DNA from: Janthinobacterium sp. 1_2014MBL_MicDiv
GTDB taxonomy: Bacteria > Pseudomonadota > Gammaproteobacteria > Burkholderiales > Burkholderiaceae_D
DNA length: 64,000 bases
Direction of reading: 5' to 3'
Assembly (NCBI RefSeq): GCF_001865675.1
Contig: NZ_CP011319.1
Coordinates: forward strand, 1-64,000
Shown: piece by piece, positions 16,871 through 26,057 of the stretch
How the letters are laid out: every line of letters starts with the position of its first letter
Numbering within the stretch: position 1 is the stretch's first letter
Translations under genes and position numbers: made by a program
The notes under the pieces: model-generated
What the model was told of the DNA's origin: nothing
What the model saw: only the letters and a program-made list of their open reading frames with translations
Databases searched by the model: none

Positions 16871-17533
16871 TCAATGATCATCCGCTGCGATTGCGGGTTT
16901 GTCACCATGCCACAGCGCAATCACGAGGTTCTTGATGTGATTGAGCTTGCGGTGGAAAAAGTGGTCGGCACCGGGGATCACGATCACGGGAATGTCTTGT
17001 GGACGGGCCCAGTCGAAGACGGCGGACAGGGGGATAGTGTCGTCCAGTTCGCCGTGGATCAGAATGGTGTCGGCGGGAATATCGGCCATCGCCCACTTGC
17101 CGGCCGCGCTGCCGATCAGCGCCAGGCGCTCGGCCGGCGTGCCGGCGGCGGCCAGGCGTTCCTGCAGTTTCGATTGCACGAAGGTGCCGAACGAGAAACC
17201 GGACAGGGCCACGGGCAAGCCAGGGTACAGGCCGCGCATGTGTTCATATAGCAATTGCATGTCATCCGTCTCGCCCGCGCCATGGTCGTGCACGCCTTCC
17301 GAGGCGCCCACGCCGCGGAAGTTGATGCGCGCCACCACATAGCCGAGGGCGACGAAGGCGCGCGCCAGGGTTTGCGTGACCTTGTTATCCATCGTGCCGC
17401 CGTACAGCGGGTGCGGATGGGCCACCAGGGCGATGCCGCGCGGGGTGTCTGCCGGGAAATCGAGCAAGCCTTCCATGCTGCCTGCATGGCCGGCGAGGGT
17501 AAATTTTTCCGAGTTTCTGTTCATGATGCTCAT
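16871..17533 (-). CDS. Alpha/beta hydrolase (COG2945-like)
   Basis: This is a 220-residue alpha/beta hydrolase. The nucleophile elbow is GFSFGTF and the likely triad partners are Asp in GELDDTIPLS and His in GADHFFHRKL. The opening HPHPLYGGTMDNKVTQTLARAF and NFRGVGASEG are typical of the COG2945 serine hydrolases. There is no signal peptide, so it is probably cytosolic. It lies 39 bases after the ferredoxin gene on the same strand. The natural substrate is not known. Confidence 0.9.
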   Translation of the reverse strand: MSIMNRNSEKFTLAGHAGSMEGLLDFPADTPRGIALVAHPHPLYGGTMDNKVTQTLARAFVALGYVVARINFRGVGASEGVHDHGAGETDDMQLLYEHMRGLYPGLPVALSGFSFGTFVQSKLQERLAAAGTPAERLALIGSAAGKWAMADIPADTILIHGELDDTIPLSAVFDWARPQDIPVIVIPGADHFFHRKLNHIKNLVIALWHGDKPAIAADDH

Positions 17534-17572
17534 ACTGGTGGCGTAGGCTTAAATTAAGATTAAAGATGGGGC

Positions 17573-17890
17573 TCAGATTTTCAGGCGCTCGACGATCTTT
17601 CCGCCCACCAGGTGCGTATCGATGATTTCATCGATATCGCTGGTGTCGACATAGGTGTACCAGGTCGCTTCGGGGTAGATGACCAGCAGCGGGCCCTCTT
17701 CGCAGCGGTCCATGCAGCCGGCCTGGTTGATGCGGATCTTGCCCGCGCCATTCATGTCGAGTTCCTTGATGCGGCGCTTGCAATGCTTTTGCGCCGCTTC
17801 CGCGCCATGGTCGCCGCAGCTGTTGCGGCCGTCTTCACGTTTATTCATGCAGAAAAAAACGTGGCGTTCAAAATACGGTGCGTCGCTCAT
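17573..17890 (-). CDS. Thioredoxin-like 2Fe-2S ferredoxin
   Basis: This is a 105-residue thioredoxin-fold ferredoxin. Four cluster cysteines are visible: FFCMNKREDGRNSCGDHG, then QAGCMDRCEEGP, with a fifth cysteine in QKHCKRR. It should carry a [2Fe-2S] cluster in the cytosol. The start at 17890 (MSDAPYF) is chosen because an AGGAG site lies six bases upstream; in-frame ATGs at 17911 and 17965 are less likely. It sits between VanZ and the hydrolase; its electron partner is not evident. Confidence 0.92.
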   Translation of the reverse strand: MSDAPYFERHVFFCMNKREDGRNSCGDHGAEAAQKHCKRRIKELDMNGAGKIRINQAGCMDRCEEGPLLVIYPEATWYTYVDTSDIDEIIDTHLVGGKIVERLKI

Positions 17891-17930
17891 ACTATTCTCC
17901 TGCTGATTCATCAATGCGCCATGATAGCGC

Positions 17931-19118
17931 TTATGAGTGGTCTTCGCGACGCTGGCGCTGCGCATCGTCCTGCCGGTTCAGGCGGTGCGAGGGCAGGCAC
18001 AGGAACCACAGGGCCATGAAGGGCCACAGCAGGGCCAGGAATTGCGCCGCGCCATTAAAGTTGAGGAACTTGCCCTGCACCCAACCTTGCAAGGTCGACA
18101 TGAAATACGGGTTGATCGGTGTCGTGTTCACCATGACCAGGCTCAGCATCAAGGTGGCGGCCGCGATGCGGCGCTGCGCCACGTGCGGTGCGAACGCCAG
18201 GCCGCCCAGCATGATCAGGCCGATCAAGAAGCCGCCCTGGGCGCCCGGCGTGATCCAGACGAAGGCGTTTTCCGGCGAGAACAGCAGCGCGCTGGCCATC
18301 GAGCGCACCACGAGCGCGGCGGCGATCAGGGTCAGCATCAGCACGGCGCGGGGCGCGGCGCGCCGTAGCAGGCACAGCAAGGTGAGCACGGCGCCCGTCA
18401 TGCCGCACGCCGTGATGATGGTTTCCGATAGCCAATATTGCTCAACTGTTAATATCGCGTCGGGACGCAGGTACGATGCCAGGTCGATATCCATGCCCAT
18501 CAGGGTGGAAAACCAGTCCGACAGGATGGGCAGCAGCTGGCCCAGGCCGAACAGATAGCCTTGCGGGTAGATTTGCGCCAGTGGCCACAGCGCCACCAGC
18601 ACGAGGCCCTGGCTGGCGTGCTGGGCAAACCAGCGCTGGCGCAACCGGTACAAATGGCTATGGTCGAGCAGCTTGCGCGCCGTCAAGGCGCCGATGATGG
18701 CGCCGAGGCAGCAGCCGGCCGTATTCGTGTAAAAGTCGAGATTCGACGAGACGCGGCTGGGCAGGTAGGTTTGCACGGCTTCCATGCTGCCGGATATGAA
18801 CACGCCGCACAGGCTGGCGACGATGACGGCCAGGAAACCGGTGATGCGGGGAAACAGCGAATACACGAGCAGGGCGCCCAGCGGAATATAGCCGACGACG
18901 TTGATGCCCACGTCAAAGCCCGTCCAGTAGCGGGGCATGCGCGTATTTTCCAGGAAGGTCAGCGGCGACAGGCCATTGCTGTGCCAGCCCGTGAACGGGA
19001 ACCAGCTCGCATACACGATCAGGAAGACGTAGGCGAGCAGGGTTGCGCGCGAGACGGGCGAAGAGCGTGCCGGGGGCCGCGGCGCTGGCGGGCTGGCGGG
19101 GGCTGCGGGTGCCGTCAT
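17931..19118 (-). CDS. VanZ family integral membrane protein
   Basis: This is a 395-residue inner-membrane protein with about ten hydrophobic segments. The first half is a VanZ-like domain (YASWFPFTGW, NVVGYIPLGALLVYSL, SMEAVQTYLPSRVSSNLDFYTNTAGCCLGAIIGAL, with the family's conserved QxxxPxRxxxxxDxxxNxxG pattern). VanZ confers low teicoplanin resistance in enterococci, but the role of these proteobacterial relatives is unknown. A Pro/Ala-rich N-terminus precedes the first segment. It overlaps the upstream lipoprotein gene by four bases, so it belongs to the lipid-transport operon. Confidence 0.88.
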   Translation of the reverse strand: MTAPAAPASPPAPRPPARSSPVSRATLLAYVFLIVYASWFPFTGWHSNGLSPLTFLENTRMPRYWTGFDVGINVVGYIPLGALLVYSLFPRITGFLAVIVASLCGVFISGSMEAVQTYLPSRVSSNLDFYTNTAGCCLGAIIGALTARKLLDHSHLYRLRQRWFAQHASQGLVLVALWPLAQIYPQGYLFGLGQLLPILSDWFSTLMGMDIDLASYLRPDAILTVEQYWLSETIITACGMTGAVLTLLCLLRRAAPRAVLMLTLIAAALVVRSMASALLFSPENAFVWITPGAQGGFLIGLIMLGGLAFAPHVAQRRIAAATLMLSLVMVNTTPINPYFMSTLQGWVQGKFLNFNGAAQFLALLWPFMALWFLCLPSHRLNRQDDAQRQRREDHS

Positions 19119-19729
19119 TCTTTCGGCAAGTTCAGCGTGCCCAGCCAGGCCAGCAGGTCGGCGGCGACGGCGTCCGATGCCGACGCCAGGGCCTGCGCCC
19201 CGCCTTGCGCGTCGGCGCTGGCGGCCTGGCCGCTGCGGCTGAAGGTTTTCTGGTCGAGCAGGCGGTGGCCGCGGAACAGCGAGGCGCGCAGCGAGACGTG
19301 GCCGCTGCTTTGCGTCTGCGTGTCGAAGTTTTGCGAAAAATCATCGACGTCGATGCGCAGCAGGGGCACGCCGGCCGCCGCATCCGTGGTCGACAGCACT
19401 TTCACGCCGCTCTGGGCGACGCGGGTTTTCAGACGTTGGCTCAGCAGTTGCAGCGGCGGCGTGTTCCAGCGGTTGTAGGCATACGGCCGCGATTGCTGCG
19501 CATCGGCGTACAGCAGGCGGTAATACATGCGCTGGCTGTCCAGCCAGGAAGGGCCATTCGCGTCGGCGATCACCAGCACGGGCACGGGCGGCGTGCCGGC
19601 CGGCATGGCCGCCAGCGGCGCCGCCGGGCCGAAGTCATAGAACGTGGGGACGGGGCCACGGCTGGCGCAGCCGCCCAGCAGGAATACCGTGGCCAGGGCC
19701 ACTATGCTGACATTGCGTGAAATCTGCAT
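19115..19729 (-). CDS. ABC-type transport auxiliary lipoprotein (PqiC-like)
   Basis: This is a 204-residue outer-membrane lipoprotein; the lipobox is LLGGCAS. The family (ABC_trans_aux) pairs with MCE proteins and is thought to act at the outer-membrane end of lipid transport. Conserved features include YDFGPA, LDSQRMYYRLLYAD, RPYAYNRWNTPPLQLLSQRL and the C-terminal ADLLAWLGTL. It follows the MCE gene by 12 bases and overlaps the VanZ gene. Confidence 0.9.
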   Translation of the reverse strand: MQISRNVSIVALATVFLLGGCASRGPVPTFYDFGPAAPLAAMPAGTPPVPVLVIADANGPSWLDSQRMYYRLLYADAQQSRPYAYNRWNTPPLQLLSQRLKTRVAQSGVKVLSTTDAAAGVPLLRIDVDDFSQNFDTQTQSSGHVSLRASLFRGHRLLDQKTFSRSGQAASADAQGGAQALASASDAVAADLLAWLGTLNLPKE

Positions 19730-19741
19730 GCTGTGTTCTCC

Positions 19742-20701
19742 TTATTTGCCCGGCGCCGAAAAGCCGGGTTCGCCCGGTCCGGGCGGGATGTCTGGGGCGC
19801 CGAACAGGATGCTCTGCGGCTGTTCATTGAGCGTGCTCATGGTGGTTTTCAGGGCGCGCATCGAGGAACGCGCTTCGCCGCTCAGTTCTATGACTTGCGG
19901 CAAGACTTCCAGCGACACGCCGTTGGCCACCGTTTCCACCGAGTTGCCGACCCTGTCGACCGTGCCATTGACCTTGTCGAGCACGCCACCGGGCGCCTGG
20001 ATGTCATTGCCCAGCTTTTTCCACGTTGCCGTCAGGTCGGACACATTCTTGCTGGCCGTACTGACGGCCGTCAAGGTTTGCCGCGTTTGTTCCGTCAGTT
20101 GCGGCAATTGCGTCAGGGTCGGTTCCAGCTGCTGCGGAATGGCGCCGAAAGCCTTGGCCGCCTTGCCCACTTCATTGAAGGCGCCCAGCATTGCCGCCTG
20201 GTTGTCCGGGCTGAGCAGGTTGTTGACCTTGTTGGTGATCTGCTCGGCCTGGTCGAGGATGCGCTTGCCGCGCTTTTCCAGCTGGTCGAGCAAGCCGGCG
20301 CGCAGGGGGATCAGCGACGGCTTGTCCTTGCTGGTGCCTAATAATTTGGAACCGACGTGCTCGTCGTCGAGCTGGATGTAGGCGATGCCTGTCACGCCCT
20401 GGTAGCCGAGGGTGGCGAACGTGGTATTCGTGACGGGCGTATCGGGCGCCACGCTGATGTGCACGAGGATTTGCCCCGCCTTTTGCGTGTCGAAGTCGAT
20501 GGCGTCGACCTTGCCCACTTCCAGGCCACGGTAGCGCACGGTCGCCTGCGGGTTCAGGCCCGGCACGGAGAGGGTGGTGGCCAGCAGGTAGGGCACCCGT
20601 TCCACGCGGTCGCGGTTGAACCAGACGCCGAACAGGATGGCGGCCACCAGCAGGGTGAGCGTGAAAAACCCCGTCATCAGGGCATGTGATCTGTTTTCCA
20701 T
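19742..20701 (-). CDS. MlaD/MCE family lipid-transport protein
   Basis: This is the periplasmic substrate-binding part of an ABC lipid transporter, 319 residues. It has one N-terminal membrane anchor (ALMTGFFTLTLLVAAILFGVWF), an MCE domain (about residues 38-115, LSVPGLNPQATVRYRGLEVGKVDAIDF), and a long helical C-terminal part that likely forms a tunnel or anchor. MCE proteins form hexameric rings that move phospholipids across the periplasm. Its start overlaps the ATPase stop (TAATG), so translation is coupled. The single MCE domain is MlaD-like, whereas the associated lipoprotein is Pqi-like. Confidence 0.93.
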   Translation of the reverse strand: MENRSHALMTGFFTLTLLVAAILFGVWFNRDRVERVPYLLATTLSVPGLNPQATVRYRGLEVGKVDAIDFDTQKAGQILVHISVAPDTPVTNTTFATLGYQGVTGIAYIQLDDEHVGSKLLGTSKDKPSLIPLRAGLLDQLEKRGKRILDQAEQITNKVNNLLSPDNQAAMLGAFNEVGKAAKAFGAIPQQLEPTLTQLPQLTEQTRQTLTAVSTASKNVSDLTATWKKLGNDIQAPGGVLDKVNGTVDRVGNSVETVANGVSLEVLPQVIELSGEARSSMRALKTTMSTLNEQPQSILFGAPDIPPGPGEPGFSAPGK

Positions 20702-21603
20702 TAATTCTCCGCTTTCTTGTCGGTGCCGGCGCTGGCGCCTGGCTGCGCGGCCTGGTCTGCCGCCTGTTTTTCATCGAGGACGGCCAGTGCGCGCCTGCCG
20801 CGGTCGCCGAGGAAAAATTGTTTGATGAACGGGTGATCGACTTCGATCACCTCGCGCGTGGGGCCGAGGGCGATCACGTGCTTTTCCGCCAGCACGGCGA
20901 TGCGCGTGGACAGGGCAAACAGGGTGTCGAGGTCATGCGTGACCATCACCACCGTCAAGCCCAGCTCGCGGTGCAGCGACTGGATCAGCGCTACAAAACT
21001 TTCCGACAAGTCTGGGTCCAGGCCAGCCGTGGGCTCGTCGAGGAATAATAGCTTGGGCTCCAGGGCCAGGGCGCGCGCCAAGGCCACGCGCTTGATCATG
21101 CCGCCCGACAAGTCCGACGGCATCTTCAGCGCATGTTCCGGCCCCAGGCCCACCATATTCATCTTCAATAATACCGCGTCGTGGATCAGGGCCTCGGGCA
21201 GCACGCGCAGTTCGCGCATCGGCTGGGCCACATTGTCGAACACGGTCAGCGCCGAATACAGGGCGCCTTGCTGGAACAGCATGCCCCAGTGGTTGCGCAA
21301 TTGCTGCAACTGGTCGGAACTTGCCTTGTTGATATCTTCGCCGAAGACTTTGACGCAGCCGCGCGCCGGGTGTTCGAGGCCCAGCATCTGGCGCAGCAGC
21401 ACCGTCTTGCCCGTGCCGGAGCCGCCCACGATGGACAGGATTTCACCGCGTTCGATTTCCAGGTTCAAGTCCTGGTGCACGACGGTGCGGCCGAACTTGG
21501 TCCACAGATTGGTGATTTCCACCACGGGCGCGCTGCCATGCAGGTTGAACTGGCCGTCCTGGCCGCCGCTCACCTTGCAGGAGATTTCGTTGTCGTCCGC
21601 CAT
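20701..21603 (-). CDS. ABC transporter ATP-binding protein (MlaF-like)
   Basis: This is the cytosolic ATPase of the lipid transporter, 300 residues. Walker A is GGSGTGKT (60-67), the signature is DLSGGMIKRVALARAL, Walker B is LLFLDEPTAGLDP, and the switch histidine follows in VTHDLDTL. The start is the ATG at 21603-21601, which overlaps the permease stop as TGATG; the frame is open further upstream but only as a shadow of the permease. A ~25-residue N-terminal extension and a charged Gln/Ala tail are additional to the core. Confidence 0.94.
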   Translation of the reverse strand: MADDNEISCKVSGGQDGQFNLHGSAPVVEITNLWTKFGRTVVHQDLNLEIERGEILSIVGGSGTGKTVLLRQMLGLEHPARGCVKVFGEDINKASSDQLQQLRNHWGMLFQQGALYSALTVFDNVAQPMRELRVLPEALIHDAVLLKMNMVGLGPEHALKMPSDLSGGMIKRVALARALALEPKLLFLDEPTAGLDPDLSESFVALIQSLHRELGLTVVMVTHDLDTLFALSTRIAVLAEKHVIALGPTREVIEVDHPFIKQFFLGDRGRRALAVLDEKQAADQAAQPGASAGTDKKAEN

Positions 21604-22736
21604 CAGTAGCCCACTCCATTGAAGACGATGGCAAACACGGCGTCGGCCAGGATCACCACGGTGATGGCCGTGACGACGGCGGTGGTGGTGCCGCGTCCCA
21701 GGCTTTCCGTATTGGCCTTGATGCGCAGGCCGAAGTGGCAGGAAACGAGGGCGATCAGCATGCCGAAGATGACGCCCTTGCCCAGGCCGATCATGTAGTT
21801 GGCCAGCGGCACGGCGTCCGGCAGCTTCTGGATGAAATAGCGCGCCGACAGATTCAGTTCCACCTTGGCCGCCACCATGCCGCCGATCAGCGCGGCCGTA
21901 TCCGTCCAGATGACGAGCAGGGGCATGGAAATGGCCAGGGCCAGCACTTTCGGCATGATCAGGCGGAAACCGTGCGAAATGCCCATCACCAGCATGGCAT
22001 CGAGCTCTTCCGTGACGCGCATGACGCCCAGCTGGGCCGTGATGGAGGAGCCGGAGCGCCCGGCCACGAGGATGGCCGCCAAGAGCGGCCCCAGTTCGCG
22101 GATGATGCTCATGCCCAGCAGGTTGACCAGGTAGATGTCGCCGCCAAAGGCGCGCAGCTGCTGTGCCGACAGGTAGGACAGCACGACGCCGATCAGGAAG
22201 CCGACCAGCGCCGTGATGCCCAGCGCCTGGAAGCCCGCATGGAAGATATTCGCGGAAATTTCGCGCCACGGCCCGCGCAGCGGATGGCGCGCGAAGCGGC
22301 CGATATCCTGCGTCACCTGGCCCACGAGGGCGATGAAGCCTTTTAAATGTTCGAAAAACAGCAGGATCGCCATGCCCAGCTTCATCACGGGCGTGAGGCG
22401 GTTGGCGCGCGAGGGCGGCGTTTGCAGCGGCCCCGTTTCTTCGATGCGCTTGAAAAACTCTTCCTGGGATGGCGCCAGGGTCAGCTGCGCCGGGCGCTGC
22501 CTGCCCCAGGCATTCCAGAACAGCTGGGCGCCGATATGGTCCATGCTGTCGATCTGCGACAGGTCCCAGCGGGTGCCGGCGTCGCCCAGCAGCGGCTTGA
22601 GCTGGGCATCGATGGCCTTGATCGCATTGTCATGCGCCAGGGCGTGCACCTGCCAGGTGCCGCTGGCGGTCACGATGGCCCCCTGTTGGGAGCTGGTCTG
22701 GGAGAGGGTCAGTTTCGGCGATTGTACAGTCGGCAT
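21603..22736 (-). CDS. MlaE family ABC permease with N-terminal STAS-like domain
   Basis: This is the inner-membrane permease of the MCE lipid transporter, 377 residues. The first ~100 residues form a STAS-like domain (IVTASGTWQVHAL, WDLSQIDSMDHIGAQLFWNAWG), and the rest is a typical MlaE permease with five or so membrane segments (ISANIFHAGFQALGITALVG, FGGDIYLVNLLGMSIIRELGPLLAAILVAGRSGSSI). In the E. coli Mla system the STAS protein MlaB is a separate subunit; here it is fused to the permease, so no separate mlaB is needed. It is the first gene of the transporter set. Confidence 0.94.
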   Translation of the reverse strand: MPTVQSPKLTLSQTSSQQGAIVTASGTWQVHALAHDNAIKAIDAQLKPLLGDAGTRWDLSQIDSMDHIGAQLFWNAWGRQRPAQLTLAPSQEEFFKRIEETGPLQTPPSRANRLTPVMKLGMAILLFFEHLKGFIALVGQVTQDIGRFARHPLRGPWREISANIFHAGFQALGITALVGFLIGVVLSYLSAQQLRAFGGDIYLVNLLGMSIIRELGPLLAAILVAGRSGSSITAQLGVMRVTEELDAMLVMGISHGFRLIMPKVLALAISMPLLVIWTDTAALIGGMVAAKVELNLSARYFIQKLPDAVPLANYMIGLGKGVIFGMLIALVSCHFGLRIKANTESLGRGTTTAVVTAITVVILADAVFAIVFNGVGY

Positions 22737-22793
22737 CGTGTCAGTTTAAGGGAGAATGGCGCAGACCGCCACCGATGTTCGATCACCGGCCCG

Positions 22794-24314
22794 TCAGGAC
22801 GCCAGGTGGCGCGCCTGCCGTTGGGGCAAGGCGATGTCCGGGCGCACCTTGGCGCTGCTAGTGCTCACTTCGGCTGGCTTGGCATGGGCGGTGGCCTGCG
22901 CCCCGCCCGCATAGTCGCTGGCCACGAGGGCATTGGCCTCGACCGCGCTCATGCCGCGCGTTTGCAGCCATTGCGCCACCAGCTTGGCCAGACGCTCCAT
23001 GGCGATGCGGTGGGTGGCGTCCGTATGAGCGTACAGCCAGTTCGAAAAGTCCATGAAGTTTTCAAATGGCGCATCGCCCAGCATCCATTGCACGGTATTG
23101 GCGAAGCGGCCCGAGTTGGCCACCAGGTCCCAGTAGCGGGCGAAGCGCACGAGGCGCTGCATGCTCATGAAATCGAGCTGCTTGTTCGCCAGGATGGTGT
23201 AGGGCGGGTGCGGATCGAACACCATGCCGAAATTCTCCGTGTGGCGGATGATCGGCGTGCCGCGCAGCCGTTTCAAAATGCCGAACTGGATTTCATGCGG
23301 CTTCAATGCCACCAGCTTGTTGAAGCCGGCCGCGAAACTGGCTTCATCCTCGCCCGGCAGGCCGGCGATCAGGTCCACGTGCAGGTGGGCGTTCGATTCC
23401 TCGCACAGCCAGCGGATGTTATCGGCCGCCTTTTGATTATCCTGCTTGCGGCTGACCAGCGACTGCACGTCCGGATTGAAACTCTGGATGCCGATCTCGA
23501 ACTGCAGCGCGCCAGGCGGGAATTTGCTGATGCCTTCTTTCAGCGCATCGGGCAGGTGGTCGGGCACCAGTTCGAAGTGGGCGTAGATCGGATCGTCCGG
23601 ATTCGCCTCGATCTTGTCCAAAAAGAACTGCATGATCTTCAAACTGGTCTTGATGTTCAGGTTGAAGGTGCGGTCGACGAACTTGAACAGGCGCGCGCCG
23701 CGGGCATGCAAGGACTCCATCTCGGCCAGGAAGTTCTCCAGCGCGAAGGGCCAGGCCGTCTTGTCCAGCGCCGACAGGCAGAATTCGCATTTGAACGGGC
23801 AGCCGCGCGACGCTTCCACGTAGATGGTGCGGTGGCGGATATCGTCGTCCGTATACAAAGAGTAGGGCAGTTGCAGTTCCGCCAGCGGCGCCTGCACGCC
23901 TGCGTGGATCTTCATCAGCGGCTTGGGGCCGTTGAGGATCTCGCCGCACAGCTTGGGGAAGGTGACGTCGCCCCAGCCCGTGATCAGGTAGTCGGCCAGC
24001 CTGACGATTTCCTGCTCGCTCGCCTCATGCGACACTTCCGGCCCGCCCAGCACGATGATGACCTCGGGCGCCACGCGCTTGAGCATGGCGACCAGCTTCG
24101 TCGTTTCCTCGACGTTCCATATATACACGCCAAAACCGATGATGCGCGGCTTGTTGATGAGGATGCGCTCGACCAGTTCCGTTGTCTTGGTGCCGATGAC
24201 GAATTCCTGCAGCCGCGTTTGCGCCTGCAGCGGGCCCATATTGGCCAGCAAATAGCGCAATCCCAGCGAAGCGTGGGTGTAGCGGGCGTTCAGGGTGGAG
24301 AGCAGGATGGTCAT
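22794..24314 (-). CDS. B12-binding domain radical SAM protein (DUF4080 type)
   Basis: This is a 506-residue radical SAM enzyme. The N-terminal ~130 residues form a cobalamin-binding-like Rossmann domain (STLNARYTHASLGLRYLL, PRIIGFGVYIWN, VIIVLGGPEVS). The radical SAM core has the cluster motif CPFKCEFC within EASRGCPFKCEFCLSALDK. The C-terminal part is the DUF4080 region. The reaction is unknown for this family. The start at 24314 gives the conserved MTILLSTLNARYTH opening. It may lead the minus-strand lipid-transport operon, 57 bases upstream of the permease. Confidence 0.92.
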   Translation of the reverse strand: MTILLSTLNARYTHASLGLRYLLANMGPLQAQTRLQEFVIGTKTTELVERILINKPRIIGFGVYIWNVEETTKLVAMLKRVAPEVIIVLGGPEVSHEASEQEIVRLADYLITGWGDVTFPKLCGEILNGPKPLMKIHAGVQAPLAELQLPYSLYTDDDIRHRTIYVEASRGCPFKCEFCLSALDKTAWPFALENFLAEMESLHARGARLFKFVDRTFNLNIKTSLKIMQFFLDKIEANPDDPIYAHFELVPDHLPDALKEGISKFPPGALQFEIGIQSFNPDVQSLVSRKQDNQKAADNIRWLCEESNAHLHVDLIAGLPGEDEASFAAGFNKLVALKPHEIQFGILKRLRGTPIIRHTENFGMVFDPHPPYTILANKQLDFMSMQRLVRFARYWDLVANSGRFANTVQWMLGDAPFENFMDFSNWLYAHTDATHRIAMERLAKLVAQWLQTRGMSAVEANALVASDYAGGAQATAHAKPAEVSTSSAKVRPDIALPQRQARHLAS

Positions 24315-24425
24315 GAGAGGCGATTGAAACGGCGAAACCGCTATTTTACGCTGTCGCGTCACCGGTGCGTCGCGGCCGGGTACGTCATGTTACCATTTGT
24401 CAATAATTACTAACTTGGCAATGCT

Positions 24426-26057
24426 ATGGCAGGTGAAAAGGGATACACGGTGCTGGCTAAAAAAGTACTCACTAAAAAAGTCCTGATCGGGGCGCTTGCC
24501 GGGGTGGCGCTGGTGGCTGCCGCGCTGGTCGGCTACCGGGTGTTTGGCTGGGGCGCGATGGGGCCGGTCAACAGCCTGAAGCTGGATTTATCCAGGCCCG
24601 ACGCGCTGGTCCGGACGCCAAGCCTGTCGACCTTGCCGCGCGATCTGCTGACGGTGCCGCTGGCGCGCGATGTGCTGCGCGAGGATTTCCTGTTCTACTA
24701 CGAGCAAAGCGAAGACCGGCTGGGGCTCAAGGGCAGCCTGCGCCGCATCGCCTACGAACATGAGCTGGGATGGGGCGACCAGCTGCTGCGCATGGTGCTG
24801 GACCAGCCGGCGGAAGTGGCCTTGTGGCGCGACGCCGACGGCTCGCTCAAGCATTTCGCCATCGCCGTGTCGCGCAGCCAGTTGACGCGCCTGCTCGAGG
24901 AAGCGGGCAAGATCGCCTTGAAGGACACGCAGATGCGCGTGGCCGGCAGCTTGCGCGTCGATGGCGGCCAGGTGCCCGTGTATGCGCTCAATTACGCCCA
25001 CCAGCGCACCTTGCTGTTTGCCGCGCACGGCCAGCGCCTGCTCATCCTGTCCCATCCCGGCATGCTGTATGGCGGTGCCGACGGCAAGGATGGCGATGGC
25101 ACGGCCGAGAAAACCGTGGCCAGCCTGCTGGCGCCGGAGCCGGCCAGGCAGAACGTCTTTCATGCGCAGTTCCATCTCGACAGCGCCGCGCCCGAGGGGC
25201 ACAGCATCGCCGTCAAGGCCGACTTCCTGTCGTTCGGCTACCAGCCTTTCTTCGGCGCCCTCGAAGCGCTGCGTTTCGATTTCAGCAAGGGCGCCTGGCA
25301 GTCGAAGGTGCTGCTCAATGCCGACAAGCTGAAAAACGGCGGCTACGACAGCGGCGCCCTGTGGCCGCTGCTGCCGCACAGTCCCAGCGCCTGTTTCAGC
25401 GTGCCGGTGGACTGGGGCGCGATGCAGCCGGTGCTCAAGCGCCTGGGCAGCAAAACTTCCGAGCCGGTGGTGCCGCTGGCCGAGCACTTGCAAGGCCCTG
25501 CCGCCGCCTGCTGGTACGGCAGTTCGCGCCTGCATACGCCGGTGTTTGTCGCCACCCGCCGTGCGCAGGCCGGGGACGACGCCCTGTATGGCAGCCTGTT
25601 CGAGGCGGCCATCGGCGGCAAGGATCCCGTGCGCAAGACGACCGGCAAGGATGGCGCTGTGCGTTGGGAGCGCAGCGTGGCCACGGCCCTGGGCCAGTCC
25701 ACGCCGGCGCTGGCCGTGGCCGGCAATACCGTTGTCTTTTCCGCCGACGGCAAGCTGGTGGACCAGGTGCTGGCCGTGCGCCGCAAGCAGGCGCCGGCCG
25801 CCAGCGATTTGCTGCCCGATGCTTCGCGCACGATCGGCCTGATCGCGCCGGCGTCGCTGGCCCGCCTGATCCAGCTGGAAGCCTTCGATACCCTGCCGGC
25901 GAATAACGAACCGGTGCTGCGCGCGGCCGCCAACGAACATCTGGTGCCGCGCCTGAACGCCTTGAAAAAATATCCGCCGCTGCGCATGGTGCTCAAGCGG
26001 CAGCCAAGCAGCGGCACGTCATGGGAAACGCTGGAATGGCAGGAGACCGCGCGATGA
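24426..26057 (+). CDS. yfaA: DUF2138 family protein (YfaA/MagA)
   Basis: This is the first gene of the alpha-2-macroglobulin operon, 543 residues. It has one N-terminal membrane anchor (VLIGALAGVALVAAALVGYRVFGW) and a large periplasmic part starting SLKLDLSRPDALVRTPSLSTLPRDLLTVPLARDVL, the DUF2138 signature. In Pseudomonas aeruginosa the equivalent MagA is part of an inner-membrane complex with the macroglobulin. ATG 24426 lacks a good ribosome site; GTG 24450 has AAGGGA a few bases upstream and may be the true start. It overlaps the next gene by four bases. Confidence 0.9.
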   Translation: MAGEKGYTVLAKKVLTKKVLIGALAGVALVAAALVGYRVFGWGAMGPVNSLKLDLSRPDALVRTPSLSTLPRDLLTVPLARDVLREDFLFYYEQSEDRLGLKGSLRRIAYEHELGWGDQLLRMVLDQPAEVALWRDADGSLKHFAIAVSRSQLTRLLEEAGKIALKDTQMRVAGSLRVDGGQVPVYALNYAHQRTLLFAAHGQRLLILSHPGMLYGGADGKDGDGTAEKTVASLLAPEPARQNVFHAQFHLDSAAPEGHSIAVKADFLSFGYQPFFGALEALRFDFSKGAWQSKVLLNADKLKNGGYDSGALWPLLPHSPSACFSVPVDWGAMQPVLKRLGSKTSEPVVPLAEHLQGPAAACWYGSSRLHTPVFVATRRAQAGDDALYGSLFEAAIGGKDPVRKTTGKDGAVRWERSVATALGQSTPALAVAGNTVVFSADGKLVDQVLAVRRKQAPAASDLLPDASRTIGLIAPASLARLIQLEAFDTLPANNEPVLRAAANEHLVPRLNALKKYPPLRMVLKRQPSSGTSWETLEWQETAR

